From NCBI GenBank assembly GCA_026169375.1, contig JAPFCR010000008.1, positions 1-64,000 of the forward strand: a DNA stretch of 64,000 nucleotides, read 5' to 3'. The notes beneath the pieces are model-generated. The model worked only from the letters and a program-made list of their open reading frames with translations, was not told the DNA's origin and searched no databases. The position numbers were made by a program, and so were the translations under genes. Shown here one piece after another: positions 38,371 to 50,578 of this stretch (the stretch's first letter is position 1; each line of letters starts with the position of its first letter). This stretch comes from Sporosarcina sp. (GTDB lineage: Bacteria; Bacillota; Bacilli; Bacillales_A; Planococcaceae).

Positions 38371-38766
38371 GTGAAAAAGGTGCAATTTGAAAGAGTTGCG
38401 AATCTCTACAAAGAGACCAATTTATTAACAATGTCTGTAGTAGAGTACACACTTTTGTTATTAAAAGAATGTTTAACAGCTGTCGAAACGGCTTTAGAAA
38501 ATGAAGACAATACGAATAACATTGAGCGCGCACAAGAAGTTTTATTTGAATTAATGTCCGTTACCAATCAAAAACATGTGAAAGGGAGAAATCTCTTCAG
38601 TTTTTATGTGCATGTAAACCAAATGCTCGTTGAATATCGGATTCAACAAGATGAAGCGCAATTAGAAAAGGTCGCGCGTTATGTAAAAGAAATGATGGCA
38701 GCGTGGGAAGCGTCAAAACCCAAAGAGAAAGGGTACAGTTATAAACGCCACGATTTAACAACTTAA
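38371..38766 (+). CDS. FliS-like flagellar chaperone paralog
   Basis: Helical pattern LLLLKECLTAVETALENEDNTNNIERAQEVLFELMSV...VHVNQMLVEYRIQQDEAQLEKVARYVKEMMAAWEA similar to FliS; sigma-D promoter. Confidence 0.65.
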   Translation: MKKVQFERVANLYKETNLLTMSVVEYTLLLLKECLTAVETALENEDNTNNIERAQEVLFELMSVTNQKHVKGRNLFSFYVHVNQMLVEYRIQQDEAQLEKVARYVKEMMAAWEASKPKEKGYSYKRHDLTT

Positions 38767-38867
38767 TATGCATTCCTATAAGCTTACTATTTGTAAAGTA
38801 AGCTTTTTATTTGAAAAATTCTAGAGACAGAGAAGGAAGTTTCTTTAAACGATGGGCGCCTTTAATA

Positions 38868-39045
38868 TTCAGAATAGTGTCCGAATTGTGTGATGCACAG
38901 GTGGCGATACAATTCGGATTTGTTCCATGCACAGGCGGCCATACAATGTTCAGAATAGTGTCCGAATTGTGTGATACACAGGCGGCGATACAATTCAGAA
39001 TTGTTCCACGCACAGGTGGCCACACAATTGCGACACAATTCAATC
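38868..39045. repeat. Two ~81-bp tandem units with nested ~40-bp palindromic subrepeats
   Basis: TTCAGAATAGTGTCCGAATTGTGTGAT.CACAGG.GGCGATACAATTC repeated at 38868 and 38949; CCGAATTGT...ACAATTCGG. Confidence 0.85.
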
Positions 39046-39167
39046 AAAGAACATTTTAGAAATGAATCATCGATTGACCTATTCATAAATTGTTTTATCA
39101 TGTAAAATATAAAGTTGGACTGAAAATAATTTAATTTTGTTGTAGTGAAGAAATGGAGCATTAGTTT

Positions 39168-40469
39168 ATGGTGAATGAAGGGACAAAAAAAGGAAGTCTT
39201 TTAGCATTCTTGCCGTTAATCCTATTTGTTTTCCTTTTTATAGGTTCGGGCATTATTGCGAATGATTTTACGAAGATGCCATTAAACGTTGCGGTGTTAA
39301 TCGCGTCAGCCGTCGCACTTTTAATGAATCGAAAAGAATCATTCGGTAAAAAAGTAGACGTTTTTATGAAAAATGCAGGGCATCCGAATATTATTTTAAT
39401 GGCTGTTATTTTTATTTTGGCTGGTGCTTTTTCTGCTGTGGCTAAAGGAATGGGCGCGGTTGAATCGACGGTGAATTTAGGACTGTCTTTATTACCCGCC
39501 AACTTATTAATGGTTGGCTTGTTTGTCATCGGTTGTTTCATTTCGATTTCAATGGGGACATCGATGGGAACCATTGTAGCACTTGCGCCGATTGGTGTTG
39601 GAATTTCTGGAGAAACGGGGATTCCGATTGCTTTAGCGATGGCAACAGTTGTGGGTGGGGCAATGTTTGGCGATAATTTGTCGATGATTTCAGATACGAC
39701 AATCGCAGCAGTTCGTACCCAGCATACGAAGATGAAAGATAAATTTAAAGTGAATTTCTGGATTGTTCTTCCAGGTGCGTTACTTACGATGTTTATTCTT
39801 GGCGTTTTAACAAGCGGAGCAGAGACAACACTTGCAGCGGAATATCCATATGAATTTGTAAAAATTCTCCCGTATGTAGCAGTCTTAATTGCAGCGTTAT
39901 CAGGTGCGCATGTGTTAGTTGTTTTAGTTGGAGGGACGGTATTTGCAGGTGCGATTGGACTTGTGGATGGTTCTTACCAAATGGGAAGTTTATTGGAAGT
40001 GACAGCTGAAGGCATTATGTCGATGGAAGATTTGGCAATCGTTGCGATTTTAATCGGCGGGATTGTCGGGATGATTCAACATAATGGCGGGATCGAATAT
40101 TTACTGCGTGTCATTACGCGAAAAGTGAAGACGAAAAAAGGTGCTGAATTTGGCATTGCGGGATTAGTAAGCGCGGCAGATATTGCGACGGCGAATAATA
40201 CGATTGCGATTATTATTACAGGGCCGATTGTGAAGGAAATTGCGGATGAATATGACATTGATCCGAGAAAGTCAGCGAGTTTACTTGATACATTTTCGAG
40301 TTGCTGGCAAGGAATTTTACCTTATGGACCACAATTATTAATAGCAGCAGGACTTGCGGCGATTTCACCTATTAGTATTATTGCTTATTCCTTTTACCCT
40401 ATATTGATGGGGATTTGCTGTGTCATTGCAATTTTGATTGGCTATCCAAAATTGAAAAAGAATGTATGA
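39168..40469 (+). CDS. Na+/H+ antiporter NhaC family protein
   Basis: Multi-TM; SMGTSMGTIVALAPIGVGIS, FGDNLSMISDTTIAA. Confidence 0.85.
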   Translation: MVNEGTKKGSLLAFLPLILFVFLFIGSGIIANDFTKMPLNVAVLIASAVALLMNRKESFGKKVDVFMKNAGHPNIILMAVIFILAGAFSAVAKGMGAVESTVNLGLSLLPANLLMVGLFVIGCFISISMGTSMGTIVALAPIGVGISGETGIPIALAMATVVGGAMFGDNLSMISDTTIAAVRTQHTKMKDKFKVNFWIVLPGALLTMFILGVLTSGAETTLAAEYPYEFVKILPYVAVLIAALSGAHVLVVLVGGTVFAGAIGLVDGSYQMGSLLEVTAEGIMSMEDLAIVAILIGGIVGMIQHNGGIEYLLRVITRKVKTKKGAEFGIAGLVSAADIATANNTIAIIITGPIVKEIADEYDIDPRKSASLLDTFSSCWQGILPYGPQLLIAAGLAAISPISIIAYSFYPILMGICCVIAILIGYPKLKKNV

Positions 40470-40731
40470 AAAATACTAAATTCTCATTTGAGGGTTTAGT
40501 ATTTTTTTACACTAAATTGTGGCATCTATGATTCACAATGAAAGATATTAGTCGATATAAGTGATAGGATAATAGATAAATTAACTTTTTAGTTGAAATT
40601 GTCGGTTTATGATAGTTGGATCATTATCGGGTTTTCGTTATGGTTTGGAGATTAATTTGATATTAATATAGATGAAATTGTTCGAAGAAAATGGTAGTTT
40701 CTACAAGATCATGAAAAGGAGAGGATTGGCG

Positions 40732-42696
40732 ATGAAATCATTAAGTTTGCGTACAAAACTCATTGTATCTTTTATGTTGCTATTAATTGTACCATCTGTT
40801 TTAGTTGGAGCATTTGCTTATATGTCATCAAAAGATGCAGTGGAATCAGAAATTATGACAGGATTTCAAGAGAACATTGATGTATTAAACCAAACAATCG
40901 ATCAAACATTGCAACTAAAAGTACATGATATGGCTTACTTTTCGGGGCAAGTTCATTCAGGTTTACACAAAGAGGAAGATACTTCGAACTTACAAGGGAT
41001 TTTAGCACAGTATATGGAATTACATGCAGAAGTTGACTATATTTATACAGGAACTTCGGATGGGAAGTTTATTCAAGAACCATCTACTGATTTGCCTAGT
41101 GATTTTGATCCAAGGGAAAGAGGTTGGTATCAAGAGGCAATGACAAATACAGGGGAAACGATTATTTCAGATCCTTATGAAACAGCAGTAGGTGAAGGAG
41201 ATCTTGTTGTTACAATTTCTCAGGCTCTACAAGATGGTTCAGGTGTAGTTGCAGTTGATATTAACTTGAATTATTTACAAGGTTTAATCAACCAAGTCGA
41301 AATTGGTGAAACGGGTTATGTGATGCTGCTAGACCATAATCAATCTTATATCGCCCACGCAGATGATGTAGTTGGGGAGAAAGTAGAAACAGATGTAAGT
41401 GATCAACTTTATGCGTCTGAAAGTGGCGAACTAGAATTGGTTTATAATGATGAGAATCGGCTATTTTCATTCGAAACAAATGAGACGACAGGATGGAAGT
41501 TAGCAGGCACAATTACAACGCAAGAAATTAATGATGCAGCAATGCCGATTTTAAAAAGAACAGCACTCATTATCGGAATTGCAATCGTCATTGGAGTCAC
41601 GGCAGTATATTTCATCATTCGCTCTATTGTTGCGCCGATTGTTCGGTTAAGAGAACAGGCATTATTTATGAGTGAAGGAGATTTAACACAAAAGATTGAT
41701 GTGCAAACAACGGATGAAATTGGTGCACTAGGTGAAGCGTTTAGTACAATGCAAAGTAATTTGCGGACAATTATTCGAAGTGTTGAAGAGAATGCGGAAG
41801 TTGTTGCAAGTTCAGCTGCTGAGTTATCGGCAAGTGCGGAACAGACGAGCGATGCGACAGAGCAAGTGGCAACGTCGATTCAAGAAGTTGCGCACAGTGC
41901 TGAAGTACAAACGGATAGTGTTCACTCAACTACACAATCAATCGAAGAATTAACGACAGGCATTATGCAAATTGCAGATCATACTGCAGGGGTGACGGAG
42001 TTAACTGAACATGCAACAGAAGAAGCTGTAGAAGGTGGCAGAACAGTTGCGAATACGGTTGCGCAAATGACGCATATCCATGAATCAGTGAAAGAGTCGA
42101 ATGTGATTACAGAGTCTTTATTTGAACGTTCACAAGAAGTGAGTTCGATTTTAAATGTTGTAACAGAAATTGCAGGTCAGACAAATCTACTCGCGTTAAA
42201 CGCAGCGATTGAAGCGGCAAGAGCAGGAGAACATGGACAAGGTTTTGCTGTTGTTGCTGATGAAGTTCGCCGCCTCGCAGAACAATCGGAAGAGTCTGTT
42301 GGTGAAATCCAAGACATTGTAGAAGGCATTCAAGTGGATACGAGAAATTCTGTTCAAATTATGGAAGAAATTACAAAAAATGTACTCGGTGGGATGGAAG
42401 TAACAGAAGAATCTAGCGATAAGTTTGCACAAATTCTAGATCGTTTGCAAACAATTTTACCGCAAATGGAAGAGATTGCGAACACGGCAGAAGCGGCTTC
42501 TAGTACGGTGCAAAGTGTGACGGGAAGTGCGAATGCGATTGCAAACAGTGCAGAAGGAAATGCGGCAGCTTCTCAACAAGTTGCGGCATCTTCAGAGGAG
42601 CAACTTGCTTCAATGGGAGAAATCCGTTCAGCAGCTGAATCCTTATCGATGATGGCCGATGATTTAAAGAGCGTCATTTCAAGTTTTAAATATTGA
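40732..42696 (+). CDS. Methyl-accepting chemotaxis protein with dCache sensor domain
   Basis: TM-dCache-TM-HAMP-MCP; [41 protein letters not shown]. Confidence 0.95.
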   Translation: MKSLSLRTKLIVSFMLLLIVPSVLVGAFAYMSSKDAVESEIMTGFQENIDVLNQTIDQTLQLKVHDMAYFSGQVHSGLHKEEDTSNLQGILAQYMELHAEVDYIYTGTSDGKFIQEPSTDLPSDFDPRERGWYQEAMTNTGETIISDPYETAVGEGDLVVTISQALQDGSGVVAVDINLNYLQGLINQVEIGETGYVMLLDHNQSYIAHADDVVGEKVETDVSDQLYASESGELELVYNDENRLFSFETNETTGWKLAGTITTQEINDAAMPILKRTALIIGIAIVIGVTAVYFIIRSIVAPIVRLREQALFMSEGDLTQKIDVQTTDEIGALGEAFSTMQSNLRTIIRSVEENAEVVASSAAELSASAEQTSDATEQVATSIQEVAHSAEVQTDSVHSTTQSIEELTTGIMQIADHTAGVTELTEHATEEAVEGGRTVANTVAQMTHIHESVKESNVITESLFERSQEVSSILNVVTEIAGQTNLLALNAAIEAARAGEHGQGFAVVADEVRRLAEQSEESVGEIQDIVEGIQVDTRNSVQIMEEITKNVLGGMEVTEESSDKFAQILDRLQTILPQMEEIANTAEAASSTVQSVTGSANAIANSAEGNAAASQQVAASSEEQLASMGEIRSAAESLSMMADDLKSVISSFKY

Positions 42697-42726
42697 GTTT
42701 TCTTCATGAAAGGAGGAGACGGCATC

Positions 42727-43542
42727 ATGTTAGGAACATGGTATGCAGGTGGCTTGAACATTATGAACAATATGTACCAGCACCAAAATCAAATGTCGAT
42801 TTCAATGGAAAGACTTTCTTCAGGAATGCGCATTAACCGCGCAGCGGATGATCCAGCAGGTTTGGCGATTTCAGAGAAGATGCGTGGCCAAATTCGAGGG
42901 CTTCAAGTAGCCCAGCGAAATATTCAAGATAGTATTTCCATGTATCAAACGGCGGAAGGGGCACTTCATGAAACGCATGCGATTTTACATCGTTTACGTG
43001 AATTAAGTGTGGAAGCAGCAACAGATACATTAACAGATGCTGACCGGGAATTGATTGAATATGAATTTCAAGAGTTAAAAGAAGAAATTGAGCGTATTTC
43101 TAAAGATACAAATTTCAATACAATGCCGTTATTAGATGGTTCCCGGACTTCCTTGACAACACAAGTCGGAGCAAATACAGGACAATCAATTCAGTTTTCG
43201 ATTAACGATATAGGTGTTGATGCGATTGGACTGGCGGATACGTCAATTGCGACACGAGAGTCTGCAGAAGAAGCACTTGAACAATTAGATTATGCGATTC
43301 GTCGTGTTTCTACAGAACGCGCTCGAATTGGTGCACATACGAATCGGCTTGAACATGCGTATAATAATGCAACAACGATGGAAATCAACTTAACAGAAGC
43401 AGAGTCGCGTATTAGGGATACCGATATCGCGAAAGAAATGATGGCATTGACGAAAGCAAATATACTGCATCAAGCCAGCCAGTATGTACTCGCCATGCAT
43501 ATGCAACAAGCTCAATCTGTTTTACAGTTATTAAAACAATAA
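42727..43542 (+). CDS. Flagellin paralog (third flagellin)
   Basis: MSISMERLSSGMRINRAADDPAGLAISEKMRGQIRGLQVAQRNIQDSISMYQTAEGAL...RIRDTDIAKEMMALTKANILHQASQYVLAMHMQQAQSVLQLLKQ; uninterrupted. Confidence 0.95.
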   Translation: MLGTWYAGGLNIMNNMYQHQNQMSISMERLSSGMRINRAADDPAGLAISEKMRGQIRGLQVAQRNIQDSISMYQTAEGALHETHAILHRLRELSVEAATDTLTDADRELIEYEFQELKEEIERISKDTNFNTMPLLDGSRTSLTTQVGANTGQSIQFSINDIGVDAIGLADTSIATRESAEEALEQLDYAIRRVSTERARIGAHTNRLEHAYNNATTMEINLTEAESRIRDTDIAKEMMALTKANILHQASQYVLAMHMQQAQSVLQLLKQ

Positions 43543-43613
43543 GAGAAACATAAAAATGCCAGACTCCTTATCGAGTCTGGCGTTTCGTATTTACTAGGAT
43601 CTTTCAATTTTAG

Positions 43614-45623
43614 TTAAATTTTAAATTGGTTTACAGCTTCTGTCAGTTTATCACTGAGTTCTGTTAATTGTTCAGCTGCATCTGTGACAGATTGGATTGC
43701 ACGAACTTGTTCATCCGTTGATGCACTTACTTCTTCAGAGGCCGCGGCTGTTTCTTGTGAAGTGGCAGCCATTGTTTCAATCGTTTCAGCAACAACTTCT
43801 TTTAAGTTGTCCACTTGAGAAATTTCGCCTGTGACTGCATCGATTGATTGTTGCATCGTTAATAATAAGTTGGAAATATCACTAAATGTTGTTTCAGTTT
43901 CTGTAACGACGAGACCTTGGCTTTCAAAGTTTTGACGCGTGTTGTCCAGTTGTTGTGCAACGAGTTGTGATTCTTGTTGTAACTCTTCAACTGTGACGCG
44001 TACTTCATCAGTTGCTTCAGCTGATTGTTCCGCAAGCTTACGTACTTCTTCTGCAACAACCGCAAAGCCTTTTCCGTGTTCGCCAGCACGTGCCGCTTCA
44101 ATGCTTGCGTTTAGTGCTAGTAAATTCGTTTGGGCAGATATTTCGGTAATCGTGTTCATCACTGTCCCGATTGCGCCAACTTTCTCTTCTAGCGTACCAA
44201 TAACAGATCCCATTGTTTCTAGCGTGTTTTCAGAATCTGCGAAGGAATCTTTTAAGGCAACCATTTGTGTTTGTCCTTCTGCATTCATCGTGTCGGCTTT
44301 AGTCGCAATGTCTGACATGGTTTTGGCTTGCTCTGTGATTGTGTTAATTTGTGTGCCAAGTATATTTGACTGTTCTGTTACGATTTCTGCATCTTCTGCT
44401 GATTTTGAAGCGCCTTCTGCAATTTCTGCAATTGCATGTGCAACTTCTTCACTAGAGGCATTCGTTTCTTCAGAGACAGCACTTAGACTTTCTGAATTGG
44501 CGCGTACATTATTCGCGGATTCGTTCACAACACGAATCACTTCATTCGTATTTTCTACCATTTGGTTGAAGCTATCGGATAATTGTTCGAGCTCATCATT
44601 TGTTTTGATATTTGAGCGTACTGTTAAATCTCCATTTGCGATTTCTTGCATTAAATTATTCAATGTGCCAATTGGAACCATCATACGACGAATGACGAAA
44701 TATAAAATAACTGCGAGTAAAAAGATTGTCGCAAGCGCTACGATAAACATTGAGTTACGCAAATCATTCGCTGTTTGATTGATATTTTTTTCATCGTAAA
44801 TGAGTCCAACTTTCCAGCCGAGTTGATCTAAAGTGGAATAAACATTCATACGTTTAACGCCGTCACGTTCATAGGAAATGACGCCACTGCGGTTGGCTCC
44901 TTCATACATAGGCGTTGCATAATCGTATTCCATATAATTTTCGCCAACTGATGTCGGGTGTGCGATTGCAATTCCTTGGTCGTCCAAAATGAACGGTGAA
45001 CCGTCATGACTCACTTCGCTTTGTGCAATATGGTTTGTTAACGTTTCAAGCTCAACGTCAAAAGCGACAACGCCTAAAAATTGTCCGTTTTCTTCAACAG
45101 TTGTAGAAGCGGTAATGACATAATCACCAATCGTGTCATCGATATAAGGACTTGTCCATCTCACTTCACCTGGATGTTCAACCGCATCTTTATACCAATC
45201 GCGTGTCGCCGCGTTGTAATCGTCATCATCGTCTTCAGCTGTGTAAGGTGCACCGATAAATTCTTTTTCGCGCGCATAATAAACGCTAAACGCATTGTCA
45301 TATAACGGTAACACTCTCTCTACCTCATTTTCTAGAGAAGTGCGTAATTCATTGGTCGGTGCTTCCTTCGTTTCGTTTAGTTCAGTCGAAAACGCCAATA
45401 CAGGAGGTGAAGTTGCGAGTTGAAGCAATCCATTTTCAAATTGCTCGAAAAACCCAGAAATAGAAAAAGTCATTTCATTTGTGAATGCTTTACTTTGTTC
45501 TAACAAGACATCTTTTGTTTTTGTTTGAACTTGTGAACTGCTTAATAATGTCATCACCGTAACACCAATCAAAATTAATACAGTTACAAGCATAATGATT
45601 TTTGTTCTAATTGATTTAAACAA
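43614..45623 (-). CDS. Methyl-accepting chemotaxis protein (dCache)
   Basis: [13 protein letters not shown]...; [39 protein letters not shown]. Confidence 0.95.
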   Translation of the reverse strand: MFKSIRTKIIMLVTVLILIGVTVMTLLSSSQVQTKTKDVLLEQSKAFTNEMTFSISGFFEQFENGLLQLATSPPVLAFSTELNETKEAPTNELRTSLENEVERVLPLYDNAFSVYYAREKEFIGAPYTAEDDDDDYNAATRDWYKDAVEHPGEVRWTSPYIDDTIGDYVITASTTVEENGQFLGVVAFDVELETLTNHIAQSEVSHDGSPFILDDQGIAIAHPTSVGENYMEYDYATPMYEGANRSGVISYERDGVKRMNVYSTLDQLGWKVGLIYDEKNINQTANDLRNSMFIVALATIFLLAVILYFVIRRMMVPIGTLNNLMQEIANGDLTVRSNIKTNDELEQLSDSFNQMVENTNEVIRVVNESANNVRANSESLSAVSEETNASSEEVAHAIAEIAEGASKSAEDAEIVTEQSNILGTQINTITEQAKTMSDIATKADTMNAEGQTQMVALKDSFADSENTLETMGSVIGTLEEKVGAIGTVMNTITEISAQTNLLALNASIEAARAGEHGKGFAVVAEEVRKLAEQSAEATDEVRVTVEELQQESQLVAQQLDNTRQNFESQGLVVTETETTFSDISNLLLTMQQSIDAVTGEISQVDNLKEVVAETIETMAATSQETAAASEEVSASTDEQVRAIQSVTDAAEQLTELSDKLTEAVNQFKI

Positions 45624-45878
45624 ATAAATCTACCTTTCTTCATTTATTACTAAATATATTTCAAAATCAAACGTCTATAAATAAAATAGGCGAGATTGTT
45701 GACACCAAAAGGTGAGATTAAGAAACAAATTTAGACCACTTTGCTATTTTCGGGTATTCCATCAAAAAGTTTAGGGAGAAGAAAAATGTTAGAAATGTTA
45801 GAAAGAAGTGACGTCTTTGGTTTACTTAAAAAAATCCATTCAGCACTGTCAATGCTGAATGGATTTGAGGTAAGTGAT

Positions 45879-47870
45879 TTACACGGTGAAATGTTGTACT
45901 GCTTCCGTCAGTTCATCACTTAGTTCTGTTAATTGTTCTGCTGCATCTGTTACGGACTGAATTGCGCGTAATTGTTCATCATTCGATGCGCTTACTTCTT
46001 CAGCCGCCGCCGCTGTTTCTTGTGAAGTAGCAGCCATTGTTTCAATTGTTTCAGCAACAACTGTTTTCAAGTTGTCGACGGTTGTAATTTCGGCTGTAAC
46101 AGCGTCAATTTCTTGTTGCATCGTTGTCATTAATTCAGAGATGTCAGTAAAAGTAAGTTCTGTTTCATTTACTACATTTCCTTGATTCTCGAAGTTTTGA
46201 CGTGTGTTTTTAAGTTGTTCTGAAACGAGTCTGGATTCTTCTTGTAACTCTTCAACAGTCACACGAACTTCATCCGTTGCATTTGCAGATTGCTCAGCAA
46301 GTTTACGTACTTCTTCAGCAACAACAGCGAAGCCTTTTCCATGTTCACCTGCACGCGCTGCTTCAATACTTGCATTTAATGCGAGTAAATTTGTTTGTGC
46401 TGATATTTCTGTAATGGTATTCATAACAGTGCCAATTGCGCTTACTTTTTCGCCTAATGTTCCGATGACATTTGCCATGGTTTCAAGTGTTTCTTCCGAT
46501 TCTACGAAAGAATTTTTTAATTCGTTCATTTGAGTTCGGCCGCTCGTATTCATTGTTCCTGCTTGTGTCGCAATGGTTGTCATGGTTTCTGCTTGAACGG
46601 TTATTTTTTGAATTTCGAGACCGAGTGCATCTGATTGTTCTGTTACCAATTCTGCATCTTCCGCAGATTTCGCCGCACCTTCCGCAATTTCATTCACCGC
46701 ATGTGCCACTTCTTCACTTGAAGCACTTGTTTCTTCCGAGACGGCACTTAAGCTTTCAGAGCTCACTTGAACGTTATCCGTCGAATTTGTCACGACGCGA
46801 ATAATGCCATTTACACTCTCTACCATTCGGTTAAAGTTGCTTGATAATTGGCCGATTTCATCATTCGATTCAACATCAGAATGCACGGTTAAGTCACCGT
46901 CCGCAATTTGATTCATTAATCCATTTAGTTTTTCAAGTGGATTCATCATGTGTCGAATGACAATGTATAAAATGATGAAAAATAAAATCAATGTAATGAA
47001 TGTTACAATTAGCATAGAATTTCGTAAGTCAGTAGCTGTTTGATTGATGTTTTTTTCGTCATAAACTAAGCCGATTTTCCAACCCAGTTTATCTAAAGTA
47101 GCGTAAATATTCATCCGGTCAATGCCTTCATGATTATAATGGATGATCCCATTTGATTGACCGTCCTCATACATTTGTGCGACATATGGTAAATCGATCA
47201 TACTTTCTCCTTGTAATGTTGGATGTACAATCCCATTGCCTAAATTATCTATAAGCATAGCGTACCCGTCATGACTCACTTCACTTTGTGCTAAATGATT
47301 CATTATTGTGTCGAGTCCAATGTCAAAAGAGATAACACCATTAAACTCTCCATTTTTTTCAACGACTGTTGAAGCAGTGATCGTCAAGTTATCTGTTGCA
47401 GCGTCAACGTATGGATTTGACCAAGTAACTTCACCACGATTTTCTACCGCGTTTTCATACCAAGGACGACTTGTTGGGTCGTAATCATCGCCAAGATCTG
47501 TAAAAGGCATATTTACATATTGCGTTGGATGTGCATAATACACAGTGAATACACCTTCATATAAATCGAGTGTATTCGAAAAATGAGTGTTTAGAGAATT
47601 AAGTAACTGTTGACTATTCTCTTCATTATCAGCTGTGAAATTTAGCACTTCACTAGAAATCGCGAGCTGCTGTAATCCCTTTTCAAATTGCTCGAAAAAA
47701 GCCGAGATGGCATAATTCATTTCATTAACAAAAGCAGTACTTTGTTCAATAAGTACGTCTTCTGTTTTATTTTTTACTTGTAAACTAGAAATGATTGTCA
47801 TCGTAATCACGCTTATAAGAAATAAAACGGAAACTATTCCTATGATTTTCGATCTAACTGTTTTAAACAA
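45879..47870 (-). CDS. Methyl-accepting chemotaxis protein (dCache), paralog
   Basis: Probable TTG start ([12 protein letters not shown]...) after an SD; same architecture as neighbours. Confidence 0.9.
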   Translation of the reverse strand: MFKTVRSKIIGIVSVLFLISVITMTIISSLQVKNKTEDVLIEQSTAFVNEMNYAISAFFEQFEKGLQQLAISSEVLNFTADNEENSQQLLNSLNTHFSNTLDLYEGVFTVYYAHPTQYVNMPFTDLGDDYDPTSRPWYENAVENRGEVTWSNPYVDAATDNLTITASTVVEKNGEFNGVISFDIGLDTIMNHLAQSEVSHDGYAMLIDNLGNGIVHPTLQGESMIDLPYVAQMYEDGQSNGIIHYNHEGIDRMNIYATLDKLGWKIGLVYDEKNINQTATDLRNSMLIVTFITLILFFIILYIVIRHMMNPLEKLNGLMNQIADGDLTVHSDVESNDEIGQLSSNFNRMVESVNGIIRVVTNSTDNVQVSSESLSAVSEETSASSEEVAHAVNEIAEGAAKSAEDAELVTEQSDALGLEIQKITVQAETMTTIATQAGTMNTSGRTQMNELKNSFVESEETLETMANVIGTLGEKVSAIGTVMNTITEISAQTNLLALNASIEAARAGEHGKGFAVVAEEVRKLAEQSANATDEVRVTVEELQEESRLVSEQLKNTRQNFENQGNVVNETELTFTDISELMTTMQQEIDAVTAEITTVDNLKTVVAETIETMAATSQETAAAAEEVSASNDEQLRAIQSVTDAAEQLTELSDELTEAVQHFTV

Positions 47871-47926
47871 ATAATAACCCCTTTCACCTAATTGTACTTG
47901 ATATTGTCTGTTCATTATCTTTTAAG

Positions 47927-47953
47927 ATATCGGTGATTTATTGTCGAAGTTTA
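47927..47953 (-). promoter_or_regulatory. Sigma-D promoter for MCP
   Basis: Reverse strand TAAA-CTTCGACAATAAATC-ACCGATAT. Confidence 0.75.
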
Positions 47954-48014
47954 GCGGAAAAAAGAAGACTAAGACTTCGGCAAATTGTGATTTGTCTGAA
48001 GTCCTAGTCTTCGG

Positions 48015-50012
48015 TTATACTTTGAAACGATTAACGGCAGTTGTCAATTCTTCACTTAAATTTGTTAATTGTTCCGCTTCATCTGTCACGGATTGAATGG
48101 CATGAACTTGTTCAGTTGTTGACGCATTAACCTCTTCACATGCAGCTGCTGTTTCTTCAGATGTGGCTGACATTGTTTGAATGGTTTCTGCCACAAGATC
48201 TTTGAGGGTAGAAACTTCACCAATATCCGTTGAAACTGTATCAATCGCTTGTTGCATGGCTGTCATGAGTGTAGAGATTTCCGAAAATGTCGTTTCTGTT
48301 TCTGTCACGACAATTCCTTGGCATTCAAAGTTTTGACGCGTATTTTCTAGTTGTGCTAATACAAGATGAGATTCTGACTGAAGTTCCTCAACCGTCATTC
48401 GTACTTCTTCCGTTGCATTTCGAGATTGTTCAGCAAGCTTGCGAACTTCTTCTGCAACGACGGCAAAACCTTGCCCATATTCTCCTGCACGAGCTGCTTC
48501 GATACTGGCGTTTAACGCGAGTAAATTCGTTTGTGAGGAAATTTCTGTAATTGTATTCATCACGTTATCGATTGCGTTCACTTTAGCTGCGAGTGTGCCA
48601 ATGACCGTTCCCATTGTATTCAATGTCGTATCAGACTCGGCGAAGGAAGATTTCAGTTCATTCATCTGAACTTGTCCATTCGTGTTCATCGTATCTGCCT
48701 TGGTTGCAATTTCAATCATCGTTGTCGTTTGTTCAGAAATTTTATTGATTTGTGCATTTAACAACTCCGAGTGTTCGGCAACATTTTCGGCATTCTCTGC
48801 TGATTTTGCAGCACCTGTTGCAATTTCATTCACCGCGTAAGCAATTTCTCCACTGACTGCATTGGTTTCTTCAGAAACAGCAGTTAAGCTTTCTGAACTA
48901 TCTCGAACTTCTTTAGAGGAAGAATTAACGACTTGAATAATTTGATTCATATTTTCAATCATTAAATCAAAATTCGTTGACAGTTGTCCAATTTCATCTT
49001 CTGCATCATAAGCGGAACGCACGGTTAAATTACCATTGGATACATCATCCATTAATTTGTTTAAAGTGGCTAATGGGCGAATTGCATGACTGATAAATAT
49101 GTATAATGCGATACAAAATAAAAGTAACACAACAAGTGCAATGCCAATCATGATCATTTGGATATTGCTCGCCACTTGTTTAATTTGTTTCATGTCATAA
49201 ACTGTTGCCATTTTCCAATTAAAATCCGGCACCGTTGTGTAAATTAATACACGATCTATTCCATTTTCCGTAAAATGAACAACTCCATCTTGACTATTCT
49301 CATGATAGAGTTGTTGAATGTGAGACTCTTCTATTAAAGACTCACCTTGAAGTTCAGGGTGAACGAGTGCCACGCCGTTTTCGTCTAGTAAAATTGCGTG
49401 ACCCTCATGACTGATTTCTCTTTCTGCAAACACATCTGTTAAGTGGTTTAATTGAACATCTAATCCAATGACACTTGTAATTTTCGTTGACGGTTGGACA
49501 GCTTTAGAAGCGGTAATGACAATATCACCTGTCGCTGCATCTATATAAGGTGAAGTCCACTGTACTTGATCGGGTTCACTGACTGCGCTTTGAAACCAGT
49601 CTCGTTCTCTTGCATCAAAATCTTCGCCGAGATCTACAGCGGGAAGAATACTTAACTGGCCGTTTTGTGTTGAGAAATACGCGGAAGATGCATAGGTATA
49701 CAAGTCTATAAAATGAGATAGTTCTTGTTCCGCATTTACACGCGCAGTACTCTTGTCATCAATTCTATCATCAGCTTCAAGTTGTTGAATTGCTGAAGAG
49801 TTTGCTAGTTGTATCGTTCCTTTATTGAACTGTTCTAAAAAGTTTGAAGTAGCGTGACTCATTTCTTCTACGAGTACTGAACTTTGCTCGATAACATTTT
49901 CTTCTGTTTTCTTATTCACTTGAATGCCACTCAGCGTTGTCATTAACACCATACCAAGTGTGAAAAGGGTAATGACAATAAAAATAATCTTCGTTCTAAT
50001 CGATTTAAACAT
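48015..50012 (-). CDS. Methyl-accepting chemotaxis protein (dCache), paralog
   Basis: [13 protein letters not shown]...; [39 protein letters not shown]. Confidence 0.95.
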   Translation of the reverse strand: MFKSIRTKIIFIVITLFTLGMVLMTTLSGIQVNKKTEENVIEQSSVLVEEMSHATSNFLEQFNKGTIQLANSSAIQQLEADDRIDDKSTARVNAEQELSHFIDLYTYASSAYFSTQNGQLSILPAVDLGEDFDARERDWFQSAVSEPDQVQWTSPYIDAATGDIVITASKAVQPSTKITSVIGLDVQLNHLTDVFAEREISHEGHAILLDENGVALVHPELQGESLIEESHIQQLYHENSQDGVVHFTENGIDRVLIYTTVPDFNWKMATVYDMKQIKQVASNIQMIMIGIALVVLLLFCIALYIFISHAIRPLATLNKLMDDVSNGNLTVRSAYDAEDEIGQLSTNFDLMIENMNQIIQVVNSSSKEVRDSSESLTAVSEETNAVSGEIAYAVNEIATGAAKSAENAENVAEHSELLNAQINKISEQTTTMIEIATKADTMNTNGQVQMNELKSSFAESDTTLNTMGTVIGTLAAKVNAIDNVMNTITEISSQTNLLALNASIEAARAGEYGQGFAVVAEEVRKLAEQSRNATEEVRMTVEELQSESHLVLAQLENTRQNFECQGIVVTETETTFSEISTLMTAMQQAIDTVSTDIGEVSTLKDLVAETIQTMSATSEETAAACEEVNASTTEQVHAIQSVTDEAEQLTNLSEELTTAVNRFKV

Positions 50013-50117
50013 TGATTCGGCTCCTTGTTTTTTTATTGAAAATTGTCGGTTATTGCCAATTGTATAATAGTTTCATGAATTTAGACAATGTGTTTTTGAA
50101 AACGATAGTAAAAAAAT

Positions 50118-50144
50118 TAAACATTTTTGGAAAAGAACCGATAT
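50118..50144 (+). promoter_or_regulatory. Sigma-D promoter for flaG-fliDST
   Basis: TAAA-N15-ACCGATAT. Confidence 0.8.
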
Positions 50145-50198
50145 AAAAGTCAAATAGAGCCAAAAGATAGACATGAAGACGTGAGGAGGATTAAGTGA

Positions 50199-50561
50199 AT
50201 GGTAAATCGGGTTGATCACCAACATACGTCATCGGAACAGACAACAATGGGAAGTATTGAAACAAATCGGACGATGACTGTAAAGAAAACAGATAACCAC
50301 GTAAAAGAAGAAAAGGAAAACAATGAGGAAAAATTATCCCTAAAAGAAGCAGAAGATATGGTAGGAAGTTTAAATAAATTCTTAAAAAGTGCAGATTCAC
50401 GTTTAAAGTTTGTCTTACACGATAAGCTAGAAACGTATTATGTCACAATTATAGATAATGAAACAGATGAAGTGATTCAAGAAATCCCATCTGAAAAATT
50501 GATGAATATTCGTGCGGCAATGAAAGAGTTTGTAGGTCTGTTAATAGACCAAAAGATTTAA
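50199..50561 (+). CDS. flaG: Flagellar protein FlaG
   Basis: LKFVLHDKLETYYVTIIDNETDEVIQEIPSEKLMNIRAAMKEFVGLLIDQKI. Confidence 0.9.
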   Translation: MVNRVDHQHTSSEQTTMGSIETNRTMTVKKTDNHVKEEKENNEEKLSLKEAEDMVGSLNKFLKSADSRLKFVLHDKLETYYVTIIDNETDEVIQEIPSEKLMNIRAAMKEFVGLLIDQKI

Positions 50562-50578
50562 GGAAGGCGTGAAGGAAC

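Noticed and set aside
38807-39161. Overlapping ORFs in both strands (CVATCAWNNSELYRRLCITQFGHYSE repeats)
   Set aside because: Created by the palindromic 81-bp repeats; no credible starts
43939-44778. 279-aa plus-strand ORF
   Set aside because: Antisense shadow of an MCP gene (Ser/Ala rich)
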